Counted from the first letter of the stretch, positions 45,302 to 53,607 are shown. The stretch: 64,000 bases of DNA from Chryseobacterium geocarposphaerae (GCF_002797535.1 NZ_PGFD01000001.1:1736001-1800000); one strand, 5' to 3'. Numbers and translations are program-made. The notes: generated by a model not told the origin, from the sequence alone.

Positions 45302-45929
45302 GCTTCTTTCCTTTTGAAACCAGATATTCATTAATTTTTGAAAAAGGTTTGCTTCCGAAAAATCCTCTGTGAACGGAAAATGGAGACGGATGCGCAGACT
45401 TTAAAATAAAATGTTTAGCCGGATCGATGAGTTCGGCTTTTTTTTGTGCAAAAGCACCCCACAATACGAAAACCACATTTTCTTTTTTATCCGATATTTC
45501 TTTAATAATAAAATCCGTAAACTTTTCCCAGCCCAAATCTTTATGAGAATTCGGAGAATGGGCACGAACCGTAAGTGTAGCATTTAATAATAAAACGCCC
45601 TGTTTTCCCCAATCATCAAGTTCTTTTGAAGTTCTTACTACGCCCAGATCATCTTTTAGCTCAATGAAAATATTTTTAAGAGATGGCGGTGCGGCAACCT
45701 GCTCAGAAACAGAAAAACACAAACCATTCGCCTGATAATCATTATGATAAGGATCCTGCCCGATAATCACCACTTCAATATCCTCAAAAGGTGTAATTTC
45801 CAACGCTCTGAAAATCTGGTTTTTTGGCGGAAAAACTTTTGTCGTTGCGTATTCTTGTTTTACCTTTTCCCAAAGATTTTTGAAGTATTCTGTTTTTTTT
45901 ATTGGGGCTAATATTTCTGTCCAGGTCAT
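45288..45929 (-). CDS. ung: Uracil-DNA glycosylase
   Basis: The 213-residue family 1 UDG cuts uracil out of DNA for base-excision repair. The water-activating motif GQDPYH is at 57-62 (Asp59). LLNATLTVRAHSPNSH follows in the middle, and HPSPFSVHRG (His180) is the minor-groove Leu-loop motif, here with VHRG rather than ...LSAYRG. The order and spacing are standard. It ends inside the neighbouring lipoprotein gene. Confidence 0.96.
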   Translation of the reverse strand: MTWTEILAPIKKTEYFKNLWEKVKQEYATTKVFPPKNQIFRALEITPFEDIEVVIIGQDPYHNDYQANGLCFSVSEQVAAPPSLKNIFIELKDDLGVVRTSKELDDWGKQGVLLLNATLTVRAHSPNSHKDLGWEKFTDFIIKEISDKKENVVFVLWGAFAQKKAELIDPAKHFILKSAHPSPFSVHRGFFGSKPFSKINEYLVSKGKKPISW

Positions 45930-45984
45930 TTTTTAATTTGAAAATTTGAGAATGAATTAATTTGAAAATTCAAATCTATCCGCT

Positions 45985-46079
45985 TGTCATTCTGAATGAA
46001 ACAAAGTGGAATGAAGAATCTCTCATCAGACACCAAATTTAACAATAAAAATTTAGATTCTTCCTTCGTCAGAATGACA
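45985..46079. repeat. Dispersed palindromic repeat, family 1, copy D (best-preserved ends)
   Basis: An 11-bp perfect terminal inverted repeat, TGTCATTCTGA at 45985-45995 and TCAGAATGACA at 46069-46079. The interior reads GGAATGAAGAATCTC and TTAGATTCTTCCTTCG. It lies between ung and the GNAT gene, and its right end is 8 bp from the GNAT stop. Confidence 0.8.
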
Positions 46080-46087
46080 GACGGGTC

Positions 46088-46588
46088 TTATTTCTTCAAG
46101 CTAAACACCAAATTGTCCGGAAAACCCTCATCTTCCCTCCCCTCTTCCAACACAAAATCATATTTTAAAAGAAGACCTTTAGAATTTTCATTGAATTTAT
46201 TGGTCATAGCAACCATCTCCTGCAAATATAAATCATCAAAAGCAAAATCTACTACAGCTTTCAAGGCTTCTGACATTATTCCCTGTCTGTGATAATCGGG
46301 CAATAGTTCGTAACCGACCTCAGCAACTTTCCGATCTTCAGAAAAGTTATACAGGCAAATGGTTCCAATTAAATTCGACTGATCTTTAAACGAAATACCC
46401 CAATAAAATGATTGATTATCTTTAGTTCTTTCTTTAATGGTTAAAATAAACTGAAGCGCATCATAATTATTTTTCGGAGAATTTCTCTGCACATATTGAT
46501 TGATGACTTCATTACTTCGTATTTTAAAAATATCCTCAACGTGATTTTCGTTGATTTCTTTTAACTGTAATCGTTCTGTTTCAATCAT
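46088..46588 (-). CDS. GNAT-family N-acetyltransferase (RimJ/RimL-like)
   Basis: The 166-residue protein begins MIETERLQLKEINENHVEDIF, the usual start of RimJ/RimL-like enzymes. It has FYWGISFKDQSNLIGTICLYN (split; about 80-100), VAEVGYELLPDYHRQGIMSEAL with the acetyl-CoA loop (R/QxxG, here HRQGIM), and a C-terminal NENSKGLLLKYDFVLEE. The substrate is not predictable. TATATTTG on the minus strand at 46608-46615 is a possible -7 box. A family 1 repeat lies directly downstream. Confidence 0.88.
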   Translation of the reverse strand: MIETERLQLKEINENHVEDIFKIRSNEVINQYVQRNSPKNNYDALQFILTIKERTKDNQSFYWGISFKDQSNLIGTICLYNFSEDRKVAEVGYELLPDYHRQGIMSEALKAVVDFAFDDLYLQEMVAMTNKFNENSKGLLLKYDFVLEEGREDEGFPDNLVFSLKK

Positions 46589-46647
46589 AAATTTTGTAAA
46601 TATCTCAAATATACATAATAATCACATTTTCTCACTAAATTTGCATT

Positions 46648-48795
46648 GTGTATATAAATAAAGAAGATTTAAACGAATTAGAATTTCCGCAATTGCTCGC
46701 GGAAATTTCTTCCTTTGCGTATTCTCCGAAAACAAGAGAAAAAATTCTTCAACTTCGTCCGATGGAAATAGACGAGGCAGAACTCTCTTTGAAAAAAACT
46801 TCCGAATATTTATCAAGTTTTGAGAGTTCGAATGCGATTCCGTTTGATGAATATGAAGATATTGAAAGTGAGTTGAAACTCATGCTGATTGAAAATTACC
46901 GTCTGGAAAACAGCGCTTTCATCAAAATCAAAACCATCACGGAACAAATCGGGAAACTGCAGAAGTTTTTTCCAACCATGCCGGAAACCTTTCCTACTTT
47001 AATTCAGAATGTTTCTGTGTTGGAATTCAAAAAAGAAATTATTGATAAAGTTGATAAAGTTTTTAACCGTTTTGGTGAAGTAAAAAGTGAAGCTTCACCC
47101 ATTTTAAAAGCTTTGAGAGCTGAAATACAGGTTGCCAAAAAAGCAATTCAGGAAAATTTCAATAAAGCTTTATTCAACTACGGACAGAGTGACTTTTTGG
47201 ATGATATTCGCGAAACGATCATTGATGATCAGAGAGTATTGGCGGTAAAATCTGCCTATAAGAAAAGAGTTGCGGGAAGAGTTTTAGGACTTTCAAAAAC
47301 GGGTTCTATCACCTACATGCAGCCGGATTCTGTAGTAAAACATCATTTTAAGCTTAAAGAAAGCGAGGAAGAAGAGAAAAAGGAAATCGACAAAATCCTT
47401 AGGAAATTAACAGCCGAGCTGGCGGAATTCCAACCTCAGCTTTGGAGATACCAGAAGTATATTTTCGATCTTGATTTAACAAGGGCTAAAGCTAAATTTG
47501 CTGAACTCATCAACGGAGTTTTACCGAAAATCAACCGTCATAAAACCCTACGATTACGAGAAGCTTTCCATCCTTTGTTATTTTTAAGAAACAAAGCGGA
47601 AAATAAGACCATTTTCCCTCAAACCCTGACTTTAACGGACCATAACAGAATTATCTGTATTTCCGGACCGAATGCGGGAGGAAAATCTATTACCTTAAAA
47701 ACTGTAGGACTGCTTCAATTGATGATCCAGAGTGGAATTCTGGTTCCGACTCACCCGAAATCCGAAATGTTTTTCTTTGATAAGATCATGACGGATATTG
47801 GGGATAACCAATCCATTGAAAATCATCTTTCGACGTATTCATCAAGACTGAAGAAAATGTCGGGGATCATTCGTGAAGCGGATGCCAATACCCTTTTATT
47901 GATTGACGAGTTTGGAACAGGCTCCGATCCTGAATTGGGTGGCGCTTTAGCGGAAAGCTTTCTGGAATTCTTCTATGATAAAAAGAGTTTTGCAATCATT
48001 ACAACCCACTACACCAACATCAAACTGGTTGTGGAGCAGCTTCCGAATGCTCAGAATGCAGCGATGCTGTTTAATGAAGAAACACTGGAACCGATGTATA
48101 AACTTGAAGTAGGACAAGCGGGAAGCTCATTTACTTTTGAGGTAGCGGAAAAGAATAAAATTCCAAGATTTATCATCCATTCTGCAAAGAAAAAAGTAGA
48201 ACATGATATTGTGAATCTGGACAAAACGATCGTAAAGCTTCAGCAGGAAAAGTTTGAAGTTGAAAAATTAAAGTCTGATCTTGCGGAAAGAAAAGAATCT
48301 GTAGAAGACAAACGTGACAACCTGCAAAAACTGAATGAACAGCTTCAGCAGAAGTTGTACAATTTCCAGAAATTATATGAGGAAGAACACCGTAAACTAC
48401 AATTCGGAAATAAGATTGAAACATTTATTGACAGCTATACGAAAGGGAAATCTAGAAAAGATGTGGTGAAGGATTTCGTAAAGCTTCTGGAGCAGGAGAA
48501 ATTCAGGAAACTAGGTACAGACAAGGATGAAAGCAAGAAACTTCAGGTGGTGAAAAGAAAAATCACGCAACAGCTGAAGAAAGAAGAAGTGATCGAAAAA
48601 ATTGCCGAAACCAACGAAAAGCTGGAAGAAAAACGCAAAACCGACCGTGCACTCTGGATGAAAGTAGGGCAACGAGTACGTATTTCAGGAAGTACAAGCG
48701 TAGGAACGATTGAAAAGATCTCCAGAAACAAGGTAATTGTGAATTACGGAACCTTCAAGACGACGATTGACGCAGATGAACTGGAAAGGATCTAA
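46648..48795 (+). CDS. mutS2: MutS2-family ATPase without an evident Smr domain
   Basis: The 715-residue MutS2-type protein has an N-terminal clamp/lever region, the ATPase with GPNAGGKS near residue 340 and LLLIDEFGTGSDPELGG near 415, and a long coiled coil (about 515-640). It ends in a KOW-like segment VGQRVRISGSTSVG. Family members act on branched DNA or collided ribosomes. The usual C-terminal Smr endonuclease module is not visible. The start is GTG, because an in-frame TAA lies 12 bases upstream. TAAATTTG at 46636-46643 would give a leader of only a few bases or none. Confidence 0.9.
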   Translation: MYINKEDLNELEFPQLLAEISSFAYSPKTREKILQLRPMEIDEAELSLKKTSEYLSSFESSNAIPFDEYEDIESELKLMLIENYRLENSAFIKIKTITEQIGKLQKFFPTMPETFPTLIQNVSVLEFKKEIIDKVDKVFNRFGEVKSEASPILKALRAEIQVAKKAIQENFNKALFNYGQSDFLDDIRETIIDDQRVLAVKSAYKKRVAGRVLGLSKTGSITYMQPDSVVKHHFKLKESEEEEKKEIDKILRKLTAELAEFQPQLWRYQKYIFDLDLTRAKAKFAELINGVLPKINRHKTLRLREAFHPLLFLRNKAENKTIFPQTLTLTDHNRIICISGPNAGGKSITLKTVGLLQLMIQSGILVPTHPKSEMFFFDKIMTDIGDNQSIENHLSTYSSRLKKMSGIIREADANTLLLIDEFGTGSDPELGGALAESFLEFFYDKKSFAIITTHYTNIKLVVEQLPNAQNAAMLFNEETLEPMYKLEVGQAGSSFTFEVAEKNKIPRFIIHSAKKKVEHDIVNLDKTIVKLQQEKFEVEKLKSDLAERKESVEDKRDNLQKLNEQLQQKLYNFQKLYEEEHRKLQFGNKIETFIDSYTKGKSRKDVVKDFVKLLEQEKFRKLGTDKDESKKLQVVKRKITQQLKKEEVIEKIAETNEKLEEKRKTDRALWMKVGQRVRISGSTSVGTIEKISRNKVIVNYGTFKTTIDADELERI

Positions 48796-48801
48796 TGAGA
48801 A

Positions 48802-49293
48802 ATGATAACGGTAAATACGCATATCACTTTTAAAGATTTCCTGATGTTCAATGTGAAAAATTCATTAACAAGGATTCTTGTTTTTCCATTATTAGCTTTG
48901 ATCTTTTTCGTGGTAAAGCAATTGATGGAAGAAAGTGAAGAAAGAGATATTTTAAGCTCTGCTTCGATATGGTTTCTTTTTGTATTTGTTTTTATTGTTA
49001 TCCGTTCGTATTTCCGTTTAAAAAATGCTTTTTATTCCAACAAGAAAATTCAGGAAAATATTTCTTATACATTTACTGATGAAAATGTTCTGAACAAAGG
49101 AGAGACTTTTGAAGGAGAATTCGGCTGGGATACCGTTTATAAGGTTAAGGAAAACAAAGAATGGTTTTTAATTTACCAAACTGCTCATGTGATGAATATG
49201 GTTCCGAAGAAATATTTCAAAAAGGATCAGATTTCAGGGCTTAGAAACACCATCCGAAATAATCATGTGAAAGCCAAGCTTAGAAACGATTAA
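48802..49293 (+). CDS. YcxB-like membrane protein
   Basis: The 163-residue protein has two hydrophobic helices (about 22-40 and 52-69) followed by a YcxB-like C-terminal beta domain: ISYTFTDENVLNKGETFEGEF, WDTVYKVKENKEWFLIYQ and NMVPKKYF. YcxB-type domains are found in small membrane proteins of unknown role. The gene begins 6 bp past mutS2 and is probably co-transcribed with it. A terminator follows. Confidence 0.8.
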   Translation: MITVNTHITFKDFLMFNVKNSLTRILVFPLLALIFFVVKQLMEESEERDILSSASIWFLFVFVFIVIRSYFRLKNAFYSNKKIQENISYTFTDENVLNKGETFEGEFGWDTVYKVKENKEWFLIYQTAHVMNMVPKKYFKKDQISGLRNTIRNNHVKAKLRND

Positions 49294-49312
49294 AAATCAA
49301 ATCCAACATAAA

Positions 49313-49340
49313 AATAGAGCGTCATAATTGACGCTCTATT
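49313..49340. terminator. Bidirectional terminator after the YcxB-like gene
   Basis: Twelve-base stem AATAGAGCGTCA / TGACGCTCTATT with TAAT loop, then TTTTATTTTTT. The hairpin sits next to the convergent T9SS-substrate gene. Confidence 0.92.
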
Positions 49341-49342
49341 TT

Positions 49343-50905
49343 TTATTTTTTGATGAATTTTAATTTCATAGAATTTTCTTTGTCTTTTATCTGAATAAAA
49401 TAAACTCCTTTTAGCAAATGGCTTACATTTATTGTTTTATTTTTAATTTTTCCTTCAGTTAATTTTTGCCCGGCTGCATTGTAAATTTCAAAACTTGAGT
49501 CGGAGGTAATTCCTGAAATATTTAGAATGTCAGCAACAGGATTGGGAAAAATGCTAAATCTTTCGAATTCGGTTTCATTCGTTGACAAAACTTCAGGTCC
49601 TAATTTAACCACCCAGAAATCCGGATAGGTTGGAATTCCATAATGAAGAGAGACATCACCGTCGTTAGAATATGAATATCCCGTCATGATAAAGCCTCCA
49701 TCGGATGTCTGGCTCATTGACTGTCCGAAATCACCTAAACTGCCACCCATTGATTTTTGCCAGATTACATTTCCGTTATTATTAATTTTTACAATCCAAA
49801 AGTTTGCTGAACCTGCAGGATTTCCTGCTGCATCTCCATCATCCGATGAAGAATATCCGGCAAATACATATCCTCCATCCGACATTTCTTTAATAAAAGT
49901 AGCAACATCATTACCTGTTCCTCCTTTAGATTTCTTCCATATAATATTGCCATTTCCGTCCAGCTTGATGATCCAGGCATCATTAGTAAATAAATTTCCG
50001 TAGTGATCATGTACAAGACCATTCCCCGACCTTGAAAGTCCGGCAACCATATATCCCCCGTCTGATGTTTGTATTACAGATTGTGCATTATCGGTACCAC
50101 TTCCCCCGAATGTTTTCTGCCATTGTAAATTCCCTGTACTATCCAGTTTTAACACCCAATAGTCATATTCACCATAGAGTTGCGTTACATCGCCACTGTT
50201 AGAATCTGTAGCTCCTGCAACAATGTATCCGCCATCAGAAGTTTGTTTGGCATCAAAAGCCAGTTCTGAATTATAACCACCAAATGATTTTTGCCATTGA
50301 ATATTACCCGTATTGTTAATTTTTACCATCCAGAGATCTGTATTATTATAAGGCAAATGACCAACAGCATCCCCATCTGTAGAAGATGACTCACCTGCCA
50401 CGATATAGCCTCCGTCTGAAGTTTGCTTGATTGAATATGCTACATCCTCACCATTTCCACCAATTGCCTTTTCCCATTGAATATTTCCGTTAATATCTAA
50501 CTTAACAATCCAAAAATCAGAATAAACACTTCCGTGATATCCGGTGACATCACCGTCATTTGAGTCTGTTCTTCCGGCAACAATATAACCTCCATCTGAA
50601 GACTGCTGTATAGAATAAGGATAATCATAACCACTTCCCCCTAATGATTTCTGCCACTGAATATTTCCACTGTTATCCAATTTCACTACCCAATAATCAC
50701 CTCCTCCGTGATTTCCTGTCACATTACCGTCCGTTGAAGGAGAATAGCCCGCTACAACAGAGCCTCCATCTGTAGTTTGACATACTGAAGTTCCCTGATC
50801 CCAATTGCTTCCTCCAAGGGTTTTCTGCCATTGAATAGCAGGAGCTGTTTGCGCTGTTATTACAAGTGAAAGCATGAATGCCAAAAGTGAAAATATATTT
50901 TTCAT
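49343..50905 (-). CDS. Secreted repeat protein with T9SS type A sorting domain
   Basis: The 520-residue protein has a signal peptide (MKNIFSLLAFMLSLVITA, then Q) and seven tandem ~58-residue repeats over about 24-440. Each repeat has W-Q/K-K-x-x-G-G, then QTSDGGYIVAG, then S-x-D-G-D, then FWIVKLDxxGNIQ, forming a probable beta-propeller or blade stack. The last ~75 residues (FSIFPNPVADILNISG ... LLKGVYFIQI ... KLKFIKK) are the type A C-terminal sorting domain recognised by PorV/PorU. It should be exported and anchored or released at the surface. The DNA repeats reflect the protein repeats. Confidence 0.92.
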   Translation of the reverse strand: MKNIFSLLAFMLSLVITAQTAPAIQWQKTLGGSNWDQGTSVCQTTDGGSVVAGYSPSTDGNVTGNHGGGDYWVVKLDNSGNIQWQKSLGGSGYDYPYSIQQSSDGGYIVAGRTDSNDGDVTGYHGSVYSDFWIVKLDINGNIQWEKAIGGNGEDVAYSIKQTSDGGYIVAGESSSTDGDAVGHLPYNNTDLWMVKINNTGNIQWQKSFGGYNSELAFDAKQTSDGGYIVAGATDSNSGDVTQLYGEYDYWVLKLDSTGNLQWQKTFGGSGTDNAQSVIQTSDGGYMVAGLSRSGNGLVHDHYGNLFTNDAWIIKLDGNGNIIWKKSKGGTGNDVATFIKEMSDGGYVFAGYSSSDDGDAAGNPAGSANFWIVKINNNGNVIWQKSMGGSLGDFGQSMSQTSDGGFIMTGYSYSNDGDVSLHYGIPTYPDFWVVKLGPEVLSTNETEFERFSIFPNPVADILNISGITSDSSFEIYNAAGQKLTEGKIKNKTINVSHLLKGVYFIQIKDKENSMKLKFIKK

Positions 50906-51059
50906 TGTTTATGAGTTATGAAAAGTAATTTAGAGAACTTACTTTTCTTCATGATTAATTATGGTCAAAAATAAGTTTTTTACAACAAAATAAATAATTT
51001 GAAACGGATGAGAATCAGAGTTTGAAAAATTTAAGTAAATAGTTTCAAAGCAAAAAGTA

Positions 51060-51092
51060 TTGTTTCTATGAAATATCTAATTTATATATTTG
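51060..51092 (+). promoter_or_regulatory. Promoter of the small membrane protein/ABC ATPase pair
   Basis: TTG (51060-51062), 22 bp, TATATTTG (51085-51092), 17 bp before the ATG at 51110. The words AATTTATATATTTGAA are repeated before 52080, suggesting that both units share a promoter type. Confidence 0.55.
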
Positions 51093-51109
51093 AATGATAA
51101 AAATCAAAA

Positions 51110-51391
51110 ATGGTCAAAAGTCTAAAGATTTTATGGATTTTCTATTTTAAATTGTTAATTCCTGCTGTCCTATTTTCTTTGCTCATAAATACACAGCTTG
51201 GTTTCACGGCCGGTAATTTCGGATTATGCTTTCTTCTCTTTTTACCGGCGTTCCATTTTTTGATATATGAATTAAGGTTAAAAGATGAATATTACTTTTA
51301 TGCTAATTTCGGATTCTCAAGATTATTGCTTTGGGGGATTACAGTTATAGTAAGTCTAATTATAAATATAGGTTGCCAATTTTATGAGTAA
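51110..51391 (+). CDS. Small polytopic membrane protein, partner of ABC ATPase
   Basis: The 93-residue protein has about three helices (about 6-26, 37-54 and 71-88), with positively charged residues after the first Met and Glu/Arg-rich loops (YELRLKDEYYFY). No family is recognised. The gene overlaps the ABC ATPase start by 8 bp, so the two are translationally coupled and likely form one complex. At three helices it is too small to be a classical ABC permease subunit, though it might work as an oligomer. Confidence 0.75.
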   Translation: MVKSLKILWIFYFKLLIPAVLFSLLINTQLGFTAGNFGLCFLLFLPAFHFLIYELRLKDEYYFYANFGFSRLLLWGITVIVSLIINIGCQFYE

Positions 51392-52046
51392 ACTACATAT
51401 AGACAGTCTGATAAAATCTTTTAACGGAAAGACAATCTTAAGAGACATTTATCTTGGTTGTGAAACAGGGAAAATCGCAGGAATTTTAGGAAGAAATGGC
51501 TCCGGGAAATCTACTTTACTCAAAATAATTTTCGGAACAATGAAAGGAGATCATCAATATATAAGAGTTGATGATAAAGTTCTCCAAAATCAGTGGGACA
51601 GAAAAAATAAGATTGCCTATTTGCCACAACATTTTTTCCTTCCAAAAGGTATTAATATTAAAAATTTGATTCCAATTTTCTGCAATAAAGAAAACTCAGA
51701 AAAGCTAACTGAGTTGGATTTAATAAAACCCTTATTGAATGAGACTTCAAGAAATCTTTCCGGAGGTGAGAAGAAAATTGTTGAAGCCTTACTGATTATT
51801 TTCTCCGAGTCAAAATTCATTTTACTGGATGAGCCCTTCAACGGACTTTCTCCGAAAATGACAAGCGAAGTGCAAAAACTCATCAAAGAGCAATCCAAAG
51901 AGAAAGGAATAATCATTTCAGATCACCGATATCAGGAAGTATTGGATATTTCGGATGAAATTTATCTGCTTTCCGATTCTCATTTAAAATCCATTAAAGA
52001 TTTAAAAGAATTGCAACGCTATAATTATCTCCCGAAAAACATTTAA
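51384..52046 (+). CDS. ABC transporter ATP-binding protein
   Basis: The 220-residue nucleotide-binding subunit has Walker A GRNGSGKS (36-43), Q-loop Gln82, signature LSGGEK (125-130), Walker B FILLDE (145-150) and switch His181. All catalytic parts are therefore present. The domain resembles LptB/branched-chain-type ATPases in size. No permease or binding protein follows; the only neighbour in the operon is the 93-residue membrane protein upstream. Next comes a separate secreted-protein gene with its own TATATTTG box. Confidence 0.9.
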   Translation: MSKLHIDSLIKSFNGKTILRDIYLGCETGKIAGILGRNGSGKSTLLKIIFGTMKGDHQYIRVDDKVLQNQWDRKNKIAYLPQHFFLPKGINIKNLIPIFCNKENSEKLTELDLIKPLLNETSRNLSGGEKKIVEALLIIFSESKFILLDEPFNGLSPKMTSEVQKLIKEQSKEKGIIISDHRYQEVLDISDEIYLLSDSHLKSIKDLKELQRYNYLPKNI

Positions 52047-52079
52047 TTTATATATTTGAACTATCAAAAAATTTTCAAG

Positions 52080-52877
52080 ATGATTTCTCTGAACAAAGCA
52101 TTTTATATATCTATTTTCAGTCTTTTTTCTTTGGCTTCTGTAAAGGCTCAGAATAAAGTTCCTTTCGGAGTGGTAAAAGCAGAAGAAGGCTATGCAATGG
52201 TGCGTGTTCATAAAGATGATTATCGGAAAATCGTTGATAAAATCCGTATGAAAACCGGTGATGTGTTTGTCTATGTAAAACCTGCTCCGGGAGAAACAGA
52301 ATGGATCTGGATCAAATATCCTGAAAAAGATGATACAGACAAACCTTTCGTAAGATACGACAGCATTACCAAGGAAGGGATGGTAAATAAAAACCGTATT
52401 GTTTTTGTAGACCAGTTACCTAAATTTACCCCTTCTAAATCTAAAAACGGGAAATCTTTAATTTTCACAGACGATACCAATCCTAAAATACCCGGAAACC
52501 AAAGAACCAAAGTTATTATTGACATTTACCCTTCTTATGCTCACATTAAGAAACAGGAAAAAGATGCTGAAGGAAATATCATTAAAATTGACAAACAGAA
52601 AACCTGGGGAATCGGTAAAGAGCTTCCAGAAGGAATGACTGAAATAAAGTCTATCCGTGTACAGCAACCGGGAAGAGGCTCCGTTTTTGTAAGGGATGCC
52701 ATAAAAAACCTGTTTCAGCCTACGATGGATTTTGATAATGTAGGAGTCACCGCTTTAGATCAGGATCATATCTTCTTATATATGATTAATGGTTCCGGAG
52801 AAAACCGTTATGTCACCTTCTGGTCTATCAAACAGGGAGCGGCAATTAGTCAGATTATTTACAAAAACCCGGAATAA
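52080..52877 (+). CDS. Secreted protein of unknown function
   Basis: The 265-residue protein starts at 52080 (MISLNKAFYISIFSLF), a position giving a normal Sec signal peptide with cleavage after KA-Q; an upstream ATG at 52056 adds eight residues. The mature domain is beta-rich and basic (GVVKAEEGYAMVRVHKDDYRKI, GDVFVYVKPAPGETEWIWIK), and the second half is unlike anything I know. TATATTTG at 52051-52058 is a candidate -7 box. The cobalamin riboswitch lies directly downstream but belongs to the next unit. Confidence 0.65.
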   Translation: MISLNKAFYISIFSLFSLASVKAQNKVPFGVVKAEEGYAMVRVHKDDYRKIVDKIRMKTGDVFVYVKPAPGETEWIWIKYPEKDDTDKPFVRYDSITKEGMVNKNRIVFVDQLPKFTPSKSKNGKSLIFTDDTNPKIPGNQRTKVIIDIYPSYAHIKKQEKDAEGNIIKIDKQKTWGIGKELPEGMTEIKSIRVQQPGRGSVFVRDAIKNLFQPTMDFDNVGVTALDQDHIFLYMINGSGENRYVTFWSIKQGAAISQIIYKNPE

Positions 52878-52892
52878 TCTCTTAATTATTCT

Positions 52893-52900
52893 TATTTTTG
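52893..52900 (+). promoter_or_regulatory. Candidate -7 box for the riboswitch transcript
   Basis: TATTTTTG, about 35-40 bp before the conserved cobalamin-riboswitch core; the predicted start is near 52907. Confidence 0.5.
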
Positions 52901-52934
52901 CCTTCGAAAAAGTTTAACGACTTTATTCATCATA

Positions 52935-53090
52935 GAAATTGGTTCTGCTTAGCTGCTGATTAATAGGGAATCGTGTGAAAATCACGAACTGTCGCGCAAC
53001 TGTAAGTAACTGAAGTCTTTATAAAATATTCCACTGTGCTACCGCATGGGAAGGAAATAGAGATGTTACAAGTCAGGAGACCTGCCTTTT
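52935..53090 (+). promoter_or_regulatory. Cobalamin (B12) riboswitch
   Basis: All conserved blocks of the cobalamin aptamer occur in order: GGTTCTGC, TTAATAGGGAA (52970 region), GTGTGAAAATCAC, CTGTCGCGCAACTGTAAG, CCACTG, GGGAAGG, and the B12 box AGTCAGGAGACCTGCC at 53071-53086. No clear transcription terminator follows, so control may act at translation or through an alternative stem (AACAGG and CTGTT downstream). The next sizeable gene is an acyl-CoA thioesterase, not a B12 transporter. Confidence 0.92.
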
Positions 53091-53133
53091 TCTTTAAACA
53101 AAAAACTTTCGCGATCTGAAGTTTATTGATCTG

Positions 53134-53205
53134 ATGGATTTTAACAGGTATATTTTATGTCCCTGCTATTCTTCTGTTATTTTAATCTATTTCATTTCGC
53201 CTTAA
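53134..53205 (+). CDS. Possible 23-residue peptide behind the riboswitch
   Basis: The frame ATG-GAT-TTT... ends at TAA 53203-53205 and would give MDFNRYILCPCYSSVILIYF plus three residues, with a Cys pair and a hydrophobic tail. Without comparison it cannot be told from chance; it may be a leader peptide or a gene remnant. It ends 14 bp before the thioesterase ATG. Confidence 0.2.
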   Translation: MDFNRYILCPCYSSVILIYFISP

Positions 53206-53219
53206 TTTAATAATGAAAT

Positions 53220-53603
53220 ATGACTACAGAAGAAAGAATTGAAGCATCAGAAACCCGAATTTTCAAAGCAGTTTTCCCTAACACAACCAATCATTACGAT
53301 ACGCTTTTCGGAGGTACAGCGATGCAGCTCATGGATGAAGTGGCTTTTATTGCAGCTACACGATTTGCAAGAAAACGTGTGGTAACGGTAAGCAGTGATA
53401 AAATTGATTTTAAAAGATCTATTCCCGCAGGAACGATCGTAGAACTAATCGGAAAAGTTTCCCATGTCGGAAAAACAAGTATGAAAGTCAATGTTGAAAT
53501 CTATACGGAACAGATGTATTCCTATGAAAGAGAAAGAGCTATTGTAGGGGATTTTACTTTTGTAGCCATAGATGAATTTAAGAAACCAATCTCAATATTA
53601 TAA
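53220..53603 (+). CDS. Acyl-CoA thioesterase (hotdog fold)
   Basis: The 127-residue enzyme has the hotdog fold: FPNTTNHYDTLFGGTAMQLMDEVAFIAATRF, with Asn/Asp and GG residues on the long helix, then VVTVSSDKIDFKRSIPAGTIVELIG and DFTFVAID. This is the YciA/acyl-CoA hydrolase group, which hydrolyses acyl-CoA to free acid and CoA. It is the first full gene after a cobalamin riboswitch, an unexpected link. Behind its stop are two GC-rich hairpins. Confidence 0.9.
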   Translation: MTTEERIEASETRIFKAVFPNTTNHYDTLFGGTAMQLMDEVAFIAATRFARKRVVTVSSDKIDFKRSIPAGTIVELIGKVSHVGKTSMKVNVEIYTEQMYSYERERAIVGDFTFVAIDEFKKPISIL

Positions 53604-53607
53604 AAAA

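Noticed and set aside
45996..46292. 98-residue frame through family 1 copy D
   Set aside because: It runs over the inverted repeat and antisense to the GNAT gene; no coding features.
49500..50850. CRISPR-like spaced repeats
   Set aside because: The repeated DNA units are in frame, about 175 bp long and encode the seven protein repeats of the T9SS substrate; no identical short repeats with unique spacers.
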